NCBI RefSeq assembly: GCF_017643475.1
Contig: NZ_JAEPNI010000002.1
Coordinates: forward strand, 744,001 to 808,000
DNA length: 64,000 nucleotides
Source of the DNA: Maricaulis sp.
Lineage (GTDB): Bacteria > Pseudomonadota > Alphaproteobacteria > Caulobacterales > Maricaulaceae
Direction: 5' to 3'
Under the pieces are notes generated by a model, which saw nothing but the letters and a program-made list of their open reading frames with translations, was not told the DNA's origin and searched no databases. The position numbers and the translations under genes were made by a program. The stretch's first letter is position 1. Each line of letters begins with the position of its first letter. This document shows positions 8,562-17,243 of this stretch, one piece after another.

Positions 8562-9284
8562 TCAACCGGCCCAATGGATCTGGAATGGCAGGGTTTCGTC
8601 CCGCAGCAGGGTACGCACCGGCATCTGGGCGATATCACTGCCACCCGCCGCGGCCGCAAGCGCCTCGCGCTTTGCTTCGCCGCTGAGCATCAGATAGATC
8701 ACACCGGAACGGGCGATCGGTCGACGGGTCAGGGTGATGCGGTCGAGATGATCGCCGGTCACCTCGGAGCGTTCCGCACGCACCGCCGCCAGCAGCGACC
8801 GGTCCGCGTTCAGACAGGCATCCAGTCCGACAGCGTGTGGGAACCAGGATGCTGTATGCCCGTCATTGCCCATGCCGAGAATGCTCACATCGATCGGCAG
8901 GGGCAGGTCTGTCAGGCGGCTCTCCGCCTCGGCCAGACCGTCAGCAGGTTTCAGACCCGCCGTCTTGAGACCGATAAAGCTCGCCGCAGCGGCCTTGTTC
9001 TGGATCAGGCTCGTTCGAACAAAATCCTCATTGGACCCCGCTTCGCCCGGATCGACCCAGCGTTCATCCACGAGAACGACCGTAACCTTCGACCAGTCGA
9101 TATCGGCGTCTGACAGGCGCTGATAGAGGGGTTTCGGCGTGGAACCGCCCGAGACGGCGAGCGATGCCGCACCGCGCTCTGCGATCGCGTTGGCCAGGCG
9201 CGCTTCAATCTCTGCCGCAAGGGCCACGGCCATCGCCTCCACCGAGGTGTGTTCGGTCATCTCTAGCTCAAGCGCTGAAGGCAT
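8562..9284 (-). CDS. pgl: 6-phosphogluconolactonase
   Basis: About 240 aa; hydrolyses 6-phosphoglucono-lactone between Zwf and Edd. The motifs [35 protein letters not shown] and [15 protein letters not shown] are diagnostic of the DevB/Pgl type. I choose ATG 9284 (MPSALELEM), which has GGAG seven bases upstream and keeps the first beta strand, so the gene overlaps the end of zwf by 17 bases. ATG 9260 (MTEHTS) is the alternative. Reading further upstream would run deep into zwf in a non-coding frame. It is the second gene of the ED operon. Confidence 0.95.
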   Translation of the reverse strand: MPSALELEMTEHTSVEAMAVALAAEIEARLANAIAERGAASLAVSGGSTPKPLYQRLSDADIDWSKVTVVLVDERWVDPGEAGSNEDFVRTSLIQNKAAAASFIGLKTAGLKPADGLAEAESRLTDLPLPIDVSILGMGNDGHTASWFPHAVGLDACLNADRSLLAAVRAERSEVTGDHLDRITLTRRPIARSGVIYLMLSGEAKREALAAAAGGSDIAQMPVRTLLRDETLPFQIHWAG

Positions 9285-10743
9285 CGAACCACTCCCGTTC
9301 TTCCGTTGCCAACAACAGGGCGGACTGGGTCGGACCGTCTGTACCCGCCGGATAGCCATAGAGTTTCGCCTGGCCGTCATCCCAGGCCTGGATGATGCCA
9401 TCCACCCAGCGCCACGCTGCCTCGACCTCGTCACGGCGCATGAACAGGCCCAGATTGCCGCGCACCACGGCCATCAACAGGCGCTCATAAGCGTCCGGGT
9501 AATCCTTCTCGAAATGCTCGGCATAACTCAGGTTGAGCGGCACATAACGCAGGCGCAGCCCGCCCGGCCCCGGATCCTTTGTGGTCAGCATCAGCTTGAC
9601 CCCCTCATCCGGCTGCAGGCGGATGATGAGGCGATTGGGGTGGGAGCCGGCATTGCTGGCACCGACCACATCATGTGGCACATCCTTGAACTGGACGATG
9701 ATCTCGCTGCGGCGTGCGGCCATGCGCTTACCGGTGCGCATGTAGAAAGGCACGCCGGCCCAGCGCCAGTTGTCGATGTGGGCGCGGATAGCAACAAAGG
9801 TCTCGGTCTGGCTGTCATGGCCGACCTCTTCGGCATACCCGTCAACACCCTCACCGTCGACAGCGCCGGACTGGTACTGGCCACGCACGACGTCATGGGA
9901 GACGGAGTGGGCATCCACTGTGCGCAGGGCGCGGAGGACTTTCATCTTCTCGGTGCGAACCGCATCCGCGTCGAGGGAGGACGGTGCTTCCATCGCGACC
10001 AGACAGGCCAGCTGGAGCAGGTGGTTCTGGACCATGTCGCGCAACGCGCCGGAACGGTCATAATAGCTGGCGCGCTGCCCGGCGCCGAGCGATTCCGCCA
10101 CGGTGATCTGGACGTGGTCGATGCCGTTGGCATTCCACATCGGCTCGAACAGGAAATTGGCAAACCGCAGGATCAACAGGTTCTGGACGGTTTCCTTGCC
10201 CAGATAGTGGTCGATGCGGAAGATCGAGTTCTCCGGGAAGACCTGGCCAACCCGGTCATTGATCTCGCGTGCCGTGTGGAAATTCGACCCGATGGGCTTT
10301 TCCAGCACGATCCGGGCATTGGCCGTATTCAGCTTGTGCTTACCAATGGCGGCACAGACCGGACCATAGAGAGACGGCGGCAGGGCCAGGTAGAACAGGC
10401 GGATCTTGTCCTCGGCATCGTCAAGCGCGTCTGCGAGCGCTTTCCATCCCTCACCTGCACCCGTGGCATCCACGGCGACATAGGTGACGTGATCAAGGAA
10501 ATCCTTCCAGCGGTTGCGGCGATTGTCGGACGAGGTTTCGTCGAGCACATGAGTAGCCGCGAGCTCCCAGTACTTCGCGGTTTCCATCTCCTCCCGGGAG
10601 GCCGCAACAATGCGCGAATCCGCCGGGATCTGGCCGTCGCACCAGCGGTGAAAGAGCGCCGGAATCAACTTGCGCAGCGCAAGGTCTCCCGTCGCGCCAA
10701 AAACAACGATATCAAATGGTTCTACTGGGACTAGCTCAGCCAT
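9268..10743 (-). CDS. zwf: Glucose-6-phosphate 1-dehydrogenase
   Basis: 491 aa, standard length. It oxidises glucose-6-phosphate with NAD(P)+. The dinucleotide motif GATGDLALRKL is at 16-26, EKPIGSNFHTAREIN at about 148, and the active-site stretch RIDHYLGKE at 176-184 contains the catalytic His179 and substrate-binding Lys183. It is the first gene of zwf-pgl-edd-glk-eda and would be read from a promoter in the 146-base gap shared with adhC, where a LacI-type palindrome is found. No 6-phosphogluconate dehydrogenase gene is in the cluster, in line with flux through the Entner-Doudoroff route. Confidence 0.97.
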   Translation of the reverse strand: MAELVPVEPFDIVVFGATGDLALRKLIPALFHRWCDGQIPADSRIVAASREEMETAKYWELAATHVLDETSSDNRRNRWKDFLDHVTYVAVDATGAGEGWKALADALDDAEDKIRLFYLALPPSLYGPVCAAIGKHKLNTANARIVLEKPIGSNFHTAREINDRVGQVFPENSIFRIDHYLGKETVQNLLILRFANFLFEPMWNANGIDHVQITVAESLGAGQRASYYDRSGALRDMVQNHLLQLACLVAMEAPSSLDADAVRTEKMKVLRALRTVDAHSVSHDVVRGQYQSGAVDGEGVDGYAEEVGHDSQTETFVAIRAHIDNWRWAGVPFYMRTGKRMAARRSEIIVQFKDVPHDVVGASNAGSHPNRLIIRLQPDEGVKLMLTTKDPGPGGLRLRYVPLNLSYAEHFEKDYPDAYERLLMAVVRGNLGLFMRRDEVEAAWRWVDGIIQAWDDGQAKLYGYPAGTDGPTQSALLLATEEREWFDAFSA

Positions 10744-10773
10744 TCGGGCACGCCTTCATTTGGGTTCCGAACG

Positions 10774-10800
10774 TTTATAGCACGGATGTTAGGGCTAACA
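10774..10800 (-). promoter_or_regulatory. zwf promoter -10 region and LacI-type operator
   Basis: TGTTAGGGCTAACA at 10787-10800 is a palindrome except for its central GG, with the half-sites TGTTAG/CTAACA typical in shape of LacI-family operators. On the minus strand TATAAA (10774-10779) follows at a distance that would make the operator cover the -35 box, so binding would block transcription of the ED operon. The -10 assignment is by eye. No regulator gene lies nearby. Confidence 0.5.
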
Positions 10801-10889
10801 CAGTGGGTGAAACATCTTGCGGCCAAGAAATGGATTGCGAGCCCGGTTGAGAAGTGGTTCGCTCCCGACACTTCTGAGGGGAACACATC

Positions 10890-11999
10890 ATGAAAACCAG
10901 AGCTGCAGTAGCGTTCGAAGCCGGAAAACCTCTCGAAATCGTCGAGGTTGACCTGGAAGGCCCCAAGGCGGGCGAGGTCCTCGTCGAGATCAAGGCGACC
11001 GGTATCTGTCACACCGACGAGTTCACCCTGTCCGGCGCGGACCCGGAAGGCGCCTTCCCGGCGATCCTGGGCCATGAGGGCGCGGGTGTTGTCGTGGAGG
11101 TCGGCCCGGGCGTGAAGGACCTCAAGGTTGGCGATCATGTCATCCCGCTCTACACGCCGGAATGTCGCGAATGCGATTATTGTCTGCACCCCAAGACCAA
11201 TCTGTGCCAGTCGATCCGCTCGACCCAGGGCCAGGGCGTGATGCCGGACGGCACCTCGCGCTTCTCCTACAAGGGCGAGAAGATCCTGCACTACATGGGC
11301 ACTTCGACCTTCTCGAACTACACTGTCTTGCCCGAAATCGCGCTGGCGAAAGTGCGCAAGGACGCCCCCTTCGACAAGATTTGCTATATCGGCTGCGGCG
11401 TCACCACAGGCCTCGGCGCGGTGATGTTCACCGCCAAGGTGGAGCCGAACTCCACCGCGGTCGTCTTCGGCCTCGGCGGTATTGGCCTCAATGTCATCCA
11501 GGGCCTCAAACTGGTGGGCGCACGCCAGATCGTCGGTGTCGACACCAATCCGGCCAAGGAGGCGATGGCGCGCCAGTTCGGCATGACCGATTTCGTCAAT
11601 CCCAAGGACATCAAGGGTGATCTTGTCGGCCACCTGGTCGAGCTGACCGGCGGCGGTGCGGACTATTCCTTCGAGTGCATCGGCAATGTCGAGGTCATGC
11701 GCGCGGCGCTGGAATGTGCCCACAAGGGCTGGGGTGAAAGCGTCATCATCGGCGTTGCACCGGCCGGCGCAGAAATCCAGACCCGCCCCTTCCAGCTGGT
11801 CACCGGCCGCGTCTGGCGCGGCTCCGCCTTTGGCGGCGCGAGAGGCCGGACCGACGTGCCCAAGATCGTCGACATGTACATGGAAGGCCGGGTCAATATC
11901 GACGACCTGATCACGCACAAGCTCACGCTGGAAGACATCAACAAGGGTTTCGACCTGATGCATGCCGGCGAAAGCATCCGGAGCGTGGTGGAGTTTTGA
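10890..11999 (+). CDS. adhC: S-(hydroxymethyl)glutathione dehydrogenase / class III alcohol dehydrogenase
   Basis: 369 aa, zinc MDR enzyme that oxidises the formaldehyde-glutathione adduct to S-formylglutathione with NAD+. Catalytic zinc ligands are Cys40 and His62-Glu63 (GHEGAGVV); the structural zinc site is Cys92, Cys95, Cys98 and Cys106. The Rossmann motif GLGGIGLNV and the class III signature [21 protein letters not shown] are present. The stop codon overlaps the TTG start of the DUF188 gene. fghA, 1.2 kb downstream on the same strand, takes the next step, so together they form a formaldehyde detoxification pathway. Also called frmA; it can act as an S-nitrosoglutathione reductase. Confidence 0.96.
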   Translation: MKTRAAVAFEAGKPLEIVEVDLEGPKAGEVLVEIKATGICHTDEFTLSGADPEGAFPAILGHEGAGVVVEVGPGVKDLKVGDHVIPLYTPECRECDYCLHPKTNLCQSIRSTQGQGVMPDGTSRFSYKGEKILHYMGTSTFSNYTVLPEIALAKVRKDAPFDKICYIGCGVTTGLGAVMFTAKVEPNSTAVVFGLGGIGLNVIQGLKLVGARQIVGVDTNPAKEAMARQFGMTDFVNPKDIKGDLVGHLVELTGGGADYSFECIGNVEVMRAALECAHKGWGESVIIGVAPAGAEIQTRPFQLVTGRVWRGSAFGGARGRTDVPKIVDMYMEGRVNIDDLITHKLTLEDINKGFDLMHAGESIRSVVEF

Positions 12000-12445
12000 T
12001 CCTCTATGTCGACGCAGATGCCTGCCCCGTCAAAGACGAGGTGATCCGGGTGGGTGAGCGGCACCGCTCGGAGATCCTGCTGGTCTGTGATGGCGGGTTG
12101 ATGCGACCGCGTTCGCCCTGGGCCAAACTGGTAATCGTCGAGGGTAAGCTGGACGCTGCCGATGACTGGATTGCTGAACGAATTGGCCCGGGCGACATTT
12201 GTGTAACCGCGGATATCCCGCTCGCCGATCGCTGCCTCAAGGCGGGCGCCCGAGCGATCGACCCGCGCGGCAAGGCCTTCACGCCGGATACGATCGGCTC
12301 GGCTGTCGCAACGCGCAATCTGATGACCGACCTGCGCGAAACCGGCGTCATCACATCCGGAGCCAAACCCTTTTCCCAAAAGGACCGCTCCGCCTTTCTC
12401 AACGGGCTGGAAGCGCTCATCCAACAGGTCAAACGCGGACGATAG
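11996..12445 (+). CDS. YaiI/YqxD family protein (DUF188)
   Basis: 149 aa. It starts at TTG 11996, which overlaps the adhC stop (TTGA), implying translational coupling. The family signature is clear: [22 protein letters not shown] at the start, then [35 protein letters not shown] and the C-terminal GGxxPFSxKDR-like [18 protein letters not shown]. The acidic cluster DADACP resembles the active site of PIN-like nucleases, to which DUF188 has been related, but no activity is established. It sits inside the formaldehyde pathway cluster without an obvious link to it. Confidence 0.92.
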   Translation: MILYVDADACPVKDEVIRVGERHRSEILLVCDGGLMRPRSPWAKLVIVEGKLDAADDWIAERIGPGDICVTADIPLADRCLKAGARAIDPRGKAFTPDTIGSAVATRNLMTDLRETGVITSGAKPFSQKDRSAFLNGLEALIQQVKRGR

Positions 12446-12519
12446 CAGCGACCGCACGCCTTGATTGCAGGTGCGAGCTGGGACAAGACTTACTTCTGCT
12501 CGCCAAGTGGAGAAGATTC

Positions 12520-13242
12520 ATGTCCAGTCGCGCTTTCCTTCTTTCCTGTCCCTTCCCGTCCGGCATCCCTGCGGACGACCTTCCCCAGGCCGGTTCCTGG
12601 TGCATGAAATGGAATGTGCCCCTGTTCTGGTACGCAGGTTTTTCCTCGACAGGTCGCGTCGACCTTCACCACAGCGAGATCGGACTTGAATTTCCGAGCT
12701 TTCACGCAACGCCAGGGGCTCTCGCGGAGAACTTCGCATCCAGCCGCGATGTCATGCTGGACTTGTTGCCAAGCGAACTGAGGGATGACTATGCGGGACT
12801 CTACGACGCGTTCGCCGCTCGAGTGAAATCGGATTTTCAGGATGGAGCATTGTTTGAGATCGCCGATTTCTTTGCGCTCGCCGAGTTCGATCCGAGCGCG
12901 CTGGAAGCTTTCCCTGGCGAGATCCAGAAACTTGACGATGCTCGCAACGGGCAACACACACTAACGCTGGATGATTTCTTGTTCGCCGGCGCCTTCGATG
13001 TCGGAGGGGAACCCGCGCCGGCTGACGACTGCACTGCCGTGGAGCTGGCGACACGCTGGCGCCTAATCCTGACGGGCGGACCGGTGGATGATCAGAGCTG
13101 GCCTCCGGAACCCTCCCCCACCGAGATCGATCTGGCAGAACAGATGATCGCAAAAGCACGCCCTCAGCGCCCGCGCGCAATGGAGCCCGCATCTTCTGCC
13201 CCCGTAAGCTCGAACGAAAAACCCTGGTGGAAATTCTGGTAG
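12520..13242 (+). CDS. Unknown 240-aa protein with KPWWKFW tail
   Basis: The start ATG 12520 has GTGGAGAAG at the right distance; the open frame extends upstream only in a frame overlapping the DUF188 gene. No signal peptide or membrane helix. The protein is acidic and aromatic in its N-terminal half (SWCMKWNVPLFWYAGF, LHHSEIGLEFPSFHA) and ends in a low-complexity linker (KARPQRPRAMEPASSAPVSS) followed by KPWWKFW. Such a linker plus an aromatic-basic tip looks like a docking or membrane-touching tail. I do not recognise the fold. It lies nine bases before fghA and 74 bases after DUF188, so it is probably in the adhC-fghA operon. Confidence 0.75.
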   Translation: MSSRAFLLSCPFPSGIPADDLPQAGSWCMKWNVPLFWYAGFSSTGRVDLHHSEIGLEFPSFHATPGALAENFASSRDVMLDLLPSELRDDYAGLYDAFAARVKSDFQDGALFEIADFFALAEFDPSALEAFPGEIQKLDDARNGQHTLTLDDFLFAGAFDVGGEPAPADDCTAVELATRWRLILTGGPVDDQSWPPEPSPTEIDLAEQMIAKARPQRPRAMEPASSAPVSSNEKPWWKFW

Positions 13243-13250
13243 GGTAACTC

Positions 13251-14087
13251 ATGAAAACCATTTCCTCCTGGACTTCCTTTGGCGGCGAGCTGGCCGTTTT
13301 CGACCATGACAGCGCCGTATGCGGCTGCGAGATGCGCTTCGCTGTGTTCACACCGCCGCAAGCCAAGGACGGGCCGGTGCCTGTGCTCTGGTATCTGTCG
13401 GGGCTGACCTGCAACTGGTCGAATGTGATGGAGAAGTCCGGCCTGCAGCGTGTCGCCGCCGAACTGGGGCTGATGGTCATCGCGCCGGACACCAGTCCGC
13501 GCGGCGAGGCTGTGCCCAATGACGACGGCTATGATCTGGGCCAGGGCGCAGGCTTCTACCTGTCCGCCACCCAGGCGCCCTGGTCGCAGCACTTCCACAT
13601 GGACCGCTATATAGTCCAAGAACTCAGTGCACTGATTGAAAAAAGCTTTGCTGCGGACATGAGCCGCCAGGGCATTACAGGCCACTCCATGGGTGGCCAT
13701 GGCGCGCTGACGCTTCACCTGAAAAACCCTAAAAAATTCCGCTCCGTATCGGCTTTTTCACCCATTGTCGCGCCGATGGATGTGCCCTGGGGTCAAAAGG
13801 CGTTCTACACCTATCTCGGCGACCGGAAATCAGACTGGGAAAAACACGATTCCTGCGCCCTGGTTCGCAAGCAACCGAGCCGCGCGCACATCCTGGTCGA
13901 CCAGGGGTTGGGGGATCAGTTTCTCGACCAGCAACTGCGCCCCGACCTGCTCGAAACCGCCTGCGCGGAAGCGGGACAGGCCCTCACCCTGCGACGCCAT
14001 GAGGGGTATGATCATTCATACTATTTCATCGCGAGCTTCATCGAGGACCATTTGCGTCACCACGCCGCTGCATTGAATTCGCTGTGA
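13251..14087 (+). CDS. fghA: S-formylglutathione hydrolase
   Basis: 278 aa, esterase D type alpha/beta hydrolase. It releases formate and glutathione from S-formylglutathione made by AdhC. The nucleophile Ser146 is in GHSMGGHGAL, the oxyanion motif LSGLTCNWSN is at about 49-58, DTSPRG follows, and the catalytic His is in GYDHSYYFI near the C-terminus. DQGLGDQFLDQQLRP is a typical segment preceding the His. Start ATG 13251 is nine bases after the preceding gene. Length is normal for the family. Confidence 0.96.
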   Translation: MKTISSWTSFGGELAVFDHDSAVCGCEMRFAVFTPPQAKDGPVPVLWYLSGLTCNWSNVMEKSGLQRVAAELGLMVIAPDTSPRGEAVPNDDGYDLGQGAGFYLSATQAPWSQHFHMDRYIVQELSALIEKSFAADMSRQGITGHSMGGHGALTLHLKNPKKFRSVSAFSPIVAPMDVPWGQKAFYTYLGDRKSDWEKHDSCALVRKQPSRAHILVDQGLGDQFLDQQLRPDLLETACAEAGQALTLRRHEGYDHSYYFIASFIEDHLRHHAAALNSL

Positions 14088-14252
14088 GCTGCAGCCCGTC
14101 TTCGCGCGCGCGAGCATTACTCCCCGCGAGCACGATTTTTGCGCCGTTTTCGCAACAGGGCGCGCCACACGCACATTTTTTTCTTTCTCGGGGTTGCAAT
14201 CGAAACTCACTCCGGTAACTGTGCAGCGCAGCAAACACAGGAACCGGCTCTC

Positions 14253-14390
14253 ATGAACCCGAGCACGAACACCATTCAGGCCATTGCCGTCGCCGCCCAG
14301 CCGGGCGTGCGGACGCTTGGTCTCGTGCTTATTCTTGTGGTGCTTATTACCGCCCAGATAACGGGAGCGGCGACGACGCCTGCCATCTAG
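14253..14390 (+). CDS. Leader peptide of the ilv/leu operon (attenuation)
   Basis: 45 aa with AGGAA nine bases before ATG 14253. Residues 22-32 read LGLVLILVVLI, ten branched-chain residues out of eleven, followed by ITAQITG. Four of the five Leu codons are CTT and the Ile codons in the run are ATT, although the genes around strongly prefer CTG and ATC. The peptide ends 29 bases before a strong intrinsic terminator that precedes ilvD, and 14363-14370 can pair with the left arm of that terminator. This is the architecture of ilv leaders such as ilvL of E. coli. Ribosome stalling on scarce Leu/Ile/Val-tRNA would favour read-through. The sequence itself is not homologous to the enterobacterial leader. 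Confidence 0.88.
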   Translation: MNPSTNTIQAIAVAAQPGVRTLGLVLILVVLITAQITGAATTPAI

Positions 14391-14447
14391 CAAAGCAAGA
14401 CTAGGCAGACACGAAGAACCCCGCTCCCACAAGGAGCGGGGTTTTTT
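14363..14447 (+). terminator. Attenuator: antiterminator arm and intrinsic terminator before ilvD
   Basis: Terminator: CCCCGCTCC at 14419-14427 pairs perfectly with GGAGCGGGG at 14433-14441 around a five-base loop, followed by six T (14442-14447). Alternative fold: GGGAGCGG at 14363-14370, inside the leader coding sequence just after the Leu/Ile/Val run, is exactly complementary to CCGCTCCC at 14421-14428. Pairing of these would destroy the terminator. An extra helix, CTGCC (14380-14384) with GGCAG (14404-14408), may add to the antiterminator. ilvD starts 24 bases after the T-run. Confidence 0.9.
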
Positions 14448-14471
14448 CGTGCTGGCCGCACAGGACACACG

Positions 14472-16199
14472 ATGAACCAGCATTCTCCCAAATCCTCCGA
14501 CACGATCACCAGGGGTCCCGCCCGCGCCCCGGCGCGCGCCATGCTGCGCGCCACCGGCATGACGGACGAGGATTTCGCCAAGCCGATGATCGGCGTGATC
14601 AATACCTGGAGCACGATCACGCCCTGCAACATGCACCTGGACAAGCTGGCGGATGCCGCACGTGAAGGCGTTCGCGAAGCCGGCGGCTTTCCGGTCGATT
14701 TCAACACGGTCGTGGTGTCCGACGGGATCACCATGGGGACCGAGGGCATGCGTGCCTCGCTGATCTCCCGCGAGGTGGTCACCGACAGCATCGAGCTGGC
14801 CGTGCGCGGACACAGCCTGGACGGCATCATCATCCTGGCGGGTTGCGACAAGACCATCCCGGCCGCCGCCATGGCTCTGGTCCGCGCCGACATTCCCGGC
14901 TGCATCCTCTATGGCGGCACAATCATGCCGGGTCGCAAGGGCGACCAGGAGCTGTCCATCCAGGATGTTTTCGAGGCTGTCGGCGCTCATGCCTGCGGCT
15001 CAATCGACGATGCCGAGCTGGAAGCGGTCGAGAAAGCGGCCTGCCCCGGCGAAGGCGCCTGTGGCGGTCAGTTCACGGCCAATACCATGGCGATGATGTT
15101 AAGCTTCCTGGGACTCTCGCCCATGGGCGTCAACGACATCCCCGCCCCTCACCCCGACAAGCCAGATGCAGCGCGCAAGTGCGGCATCCGGGCGGTCGAG
15201 CTGGTCGAAGCCGCGGTCAATCCGCGCCGCTTCATCACCCCCAAGTCGCTGCGCAATGCAGCGATCGCCGCTTCGGCCAGCGGAGGTTCAACCAATGCCG
15301 TCCTGCACCTGGCTGCCATCGCAGCAGAGGCCGGCATTGCCTTTTCCATCGACACATTTGACGAAGTCTCATCGGAGGCGCCGGTCATCACCGATCTGAA
15401 ACCGGGCGGGCGCTTCCTCGCGCACCACATGTTCCTCGCCGGCGGCACACGCCTGTTCGGTCAGCGCCTGATGCAGGCCGGTCGCATCGCCGACACTCCA
15501 ACCGTCAGCGGCGCAAGCCTGTTCGAAGAGTTCTCGAAGGCCGAGGAAAGCCCCAACCAGCGCGTTATCCACAGCGTCGAGAACCCGGTCAAACCCGATG
15601 GCGGCTTCCGCGTACTCTATGGCGATGTCGCTCCGGAGGGCGCGGTTCTCAAACTCAGCGGTCATTCCCGCAGCGCGTTTGCTGGTACGGCCCGCGTTTT
15701 CGAGTGCGAGGATGATGCGTTTGCGGCCGTCGAAGCCAATCAGATCAAGGCCGGTGATGTCGTCATCATCCGCTGCGAAGGCCCCCAGGGTGGCCCCGGG
15801 ATGCGCGAAATGCTTGCAGTCACGGCGGCGCTGGTCGGCCAGGGTCTCAGCGAAGATGTTGCCCTGATCACGGATGGACGTTTCTCCGGCGCATCGAAAG
15901 GCTTCGTTATCGGCCATGTCAGCCCGGAAGCCACCGCTGGTGGCGCCATCGGTCTGCTGATGGACGGCGACCGGATCCACATCGATGTCGAAGCGCGCCG
16001 GATCGATACGGATGCCGATCTGTCAGCGCGCCGCCGCTCCATGATCACGCCTCAGCCCGATCGCATGGGGGGCGTTTTCGACAAGTACGCTCACCTCGTC
16101 AGCTCGGCTTCCCGAGGGGCTGTCACTGCCCCACCGCCCGCCAGGCAAGCCACATCCAAAACGACACAGACACATCGCGAACAGGAGATTTTCGCATGA
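14472..16199 (+). CDS. ilvD: Dihydroxy-acid dehydratase
   Basis: 575 aa. It dehydrates 2,3-dihydroxy-isovalerate and -methylvalerate to the 2-keto acids of valine and isoleucine. Iron-sulfur cluster cysteines are Cys52 (TPCNMH), Cys125 (AGCDKTIP) and Cys197 (GACGGQ); [11 protein letters not shown] and [22 protein letters not shown] are family marks. The three-cysteine pattern suits the [2Fe-2S] type. First gene of the branched-chain operon and directly behind the attenuator. Its last four bases overlap the ilvC start (ATGA). The C-terminal 20 residues are low-complexity and Thr/Gln-rich, slightly longer than usual. Confidence 0.97.
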   Translation: MNQHSPKSSDTITRGPARAPARAMLRATGMTDEDFAKPMIGVINTWSTITPCNMHLDKLADAAREGVREAGGFPVDFNTVVVSDGITMGTEGMRASLISREVVTDSIELAVRGHSLDGIIILAGCDKTIPAAAMALVRADIPGCILYGGTIMPGRKGDQELSIQDVFEAVGAHACGSIDDAELEAVEKAACPGEGACGGQFTANTMAMMLSFLGLSPMGVNDIPAPHPDKPDAARKCGIRAVELVEAAVNPRRFITPKSLRNAAIAASASGGSTNAVLHLAAIAAEAGIAFSIDTFDEVSSEAPVITDLKPGGRFLAHHMFLAGGTRLFGQRLMQAGRIADTPTVSGASLFEEFSKAEESPNQRVIHSVENPVKPDGGFRVLYGDVAPEGAVLKLSGHSRSAFAGTARVFECEDDAFAAVEANQIKAGDVVIIRCEGPQGGPGMREMLAVTAALVGQGLSEDVALITDGRFSGASKGFVIGHVSPEATAGGAIGLLMDGDRIHIDVEARRIDTDADLSARRRSMITPQPDRMGGVFDKYAHLVSSASRGAVTAPPPARQATSKTTQTHREQEIFA

Positions 16200-17218
16200 C
16201 CCGCCCGACCCAGGCTCCTCGCCGGAGTGATTTCGAAATCGACACCACCGACTTCAAGTCGGAAACCGTGGCCATCATCGGTTATGGCAGCCAGGGCCGC
16301 GCCCACGCCATGAACCTCAAGGACAGCGGCTGCAAGGTCATCGTCGGCGTTCGTGCCGGCGGTACCGGCGCCCAGCGCGCTGCCCAAGATGGTCTGACCA
16401 CTGCCGAACCGGCCGATGCCGCGAAACAAGCCGACATCGTCATGATCCTGACCCCGGACATGACCCATGAGGAGATTTTCCGTGAGCAGATTGCCCCGAA
16501 CCTGGAGGCTGGCAACGCCCTCATGTTCGCTCACGGTTTCTCCGTCCATTTCGGGCGCGTCCAACCCGCAGCCGATATCGATGTTATGCTGGTGGCGCCC
16601 AAGGGCCCGGGCGATCTCGTCCGTCGCGAATACGAACGCGGACGCGGCGTGCCCTGCCTGTTTGCCACTCACCAGGACGCGACCGGCAAGGCCCGTGACC
16701 GCGCACTGGCCTATACCTCCTGCATTGGCGGCGCCAATTCCGGCGTCATCGAGACCTCGTTCGCCGAGGAGACCGAGACTGATCTGTTCGGCGAACAGGC
16801 AGTCCTGTGTGGCGGTGCAACCGAGCTCGTCCTGGCCGGTTACGAGACCCTGACCGAGGCCGGCTATCAGCCTGAAGTCGCCTATTTCGAATGCCTGCAC
16901 GAGCTCAAGCTGATCGTCGACCTGCTCTACGAGGGCGGGCTCGGGAAGATGCATGAATTCATCTCCGAAACCGCGATCTACGGTGATCTGCGCTCGGGTC
17001 CGCGGGTGATCAATGACGAGACCCGCGCCCGCATGCGCGAAGTCCTCAAGGACATCCAGGACGGCACATTTGCCCGCGACTGGATCACCGAGAACCAGGC
17101 CGGGAAGCCGCAATACGCCGCGCTCCTGCGCAAGGATCTCGAACACCCGATTGAAAAGACCGGGGCGCAATTGCGCGCCGACATGCCTTGGCTGCAGCCG
17201 GGCGCCAACGCTCACTAG
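16196..17218 (+). CDS. ilvC: Ketol-acid reductoisomerase (class I)
   Basis: 340 aa, class I length. It isomerises and reduces acetolactate or acetohydroxybutyrate with NADPH and Mg2+. The cofactor loop is [20 protein letters not shown], and the metal-binding domain shows [43 protein letters not shown] and [14 protein letters not shown] with the conserved Glu/Asp ligands. It overlaps ilvD by four bases and is followed after 25 bases by ilvB. Its place between ilvD and ilvB puts three consecutive steps of the pathway in one message. Confidence 0.97.
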   Translation: MTRPTQAPRRSDFEIDTTDFKSETVAIIGYGSQGRAHAMNLKDSGCKVIVGVRAGGTGAQRAAQDGLTTAEPADAAKQADIVMILTPDMTHEEIFREQIAPNLEAGNALMFAHGFSVHFGRVQPAADIDVMLVAPKGPGDLVRREYERGRGVPCLFATHQDATGKARDRALAYTSCIGGANSGVIETSFAEETETDLFGEQAVLCGGATELVLAGYETLTEAGYQPEVAYFECLHELKLIVDLLYEGGLGKMHEFISETAIYGDLRSGPRVINDETRARMREVLKDIQDGTFARDWITENQAGKPQYAALLRKDLEHPIEKTGAQLRADMPWLQPGANAH

Positions 17219-17243
17219 CCGGCCCAACGAGGAGACGAGAAAC

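Noticed and set aside
9139..10734. 531-codon plus-strand open frame opposite zwf
   Set aside because: Its product has no recognisable family and is the antisense of a clearly conserved G6PD; high GC lengthens antisense frames.
10731..11963. 410-codon minus-strand open frame opposite adhC
   Set aside because: Antisense shadow of adhC; the plus strand holds all catalytic and zinc motifs.
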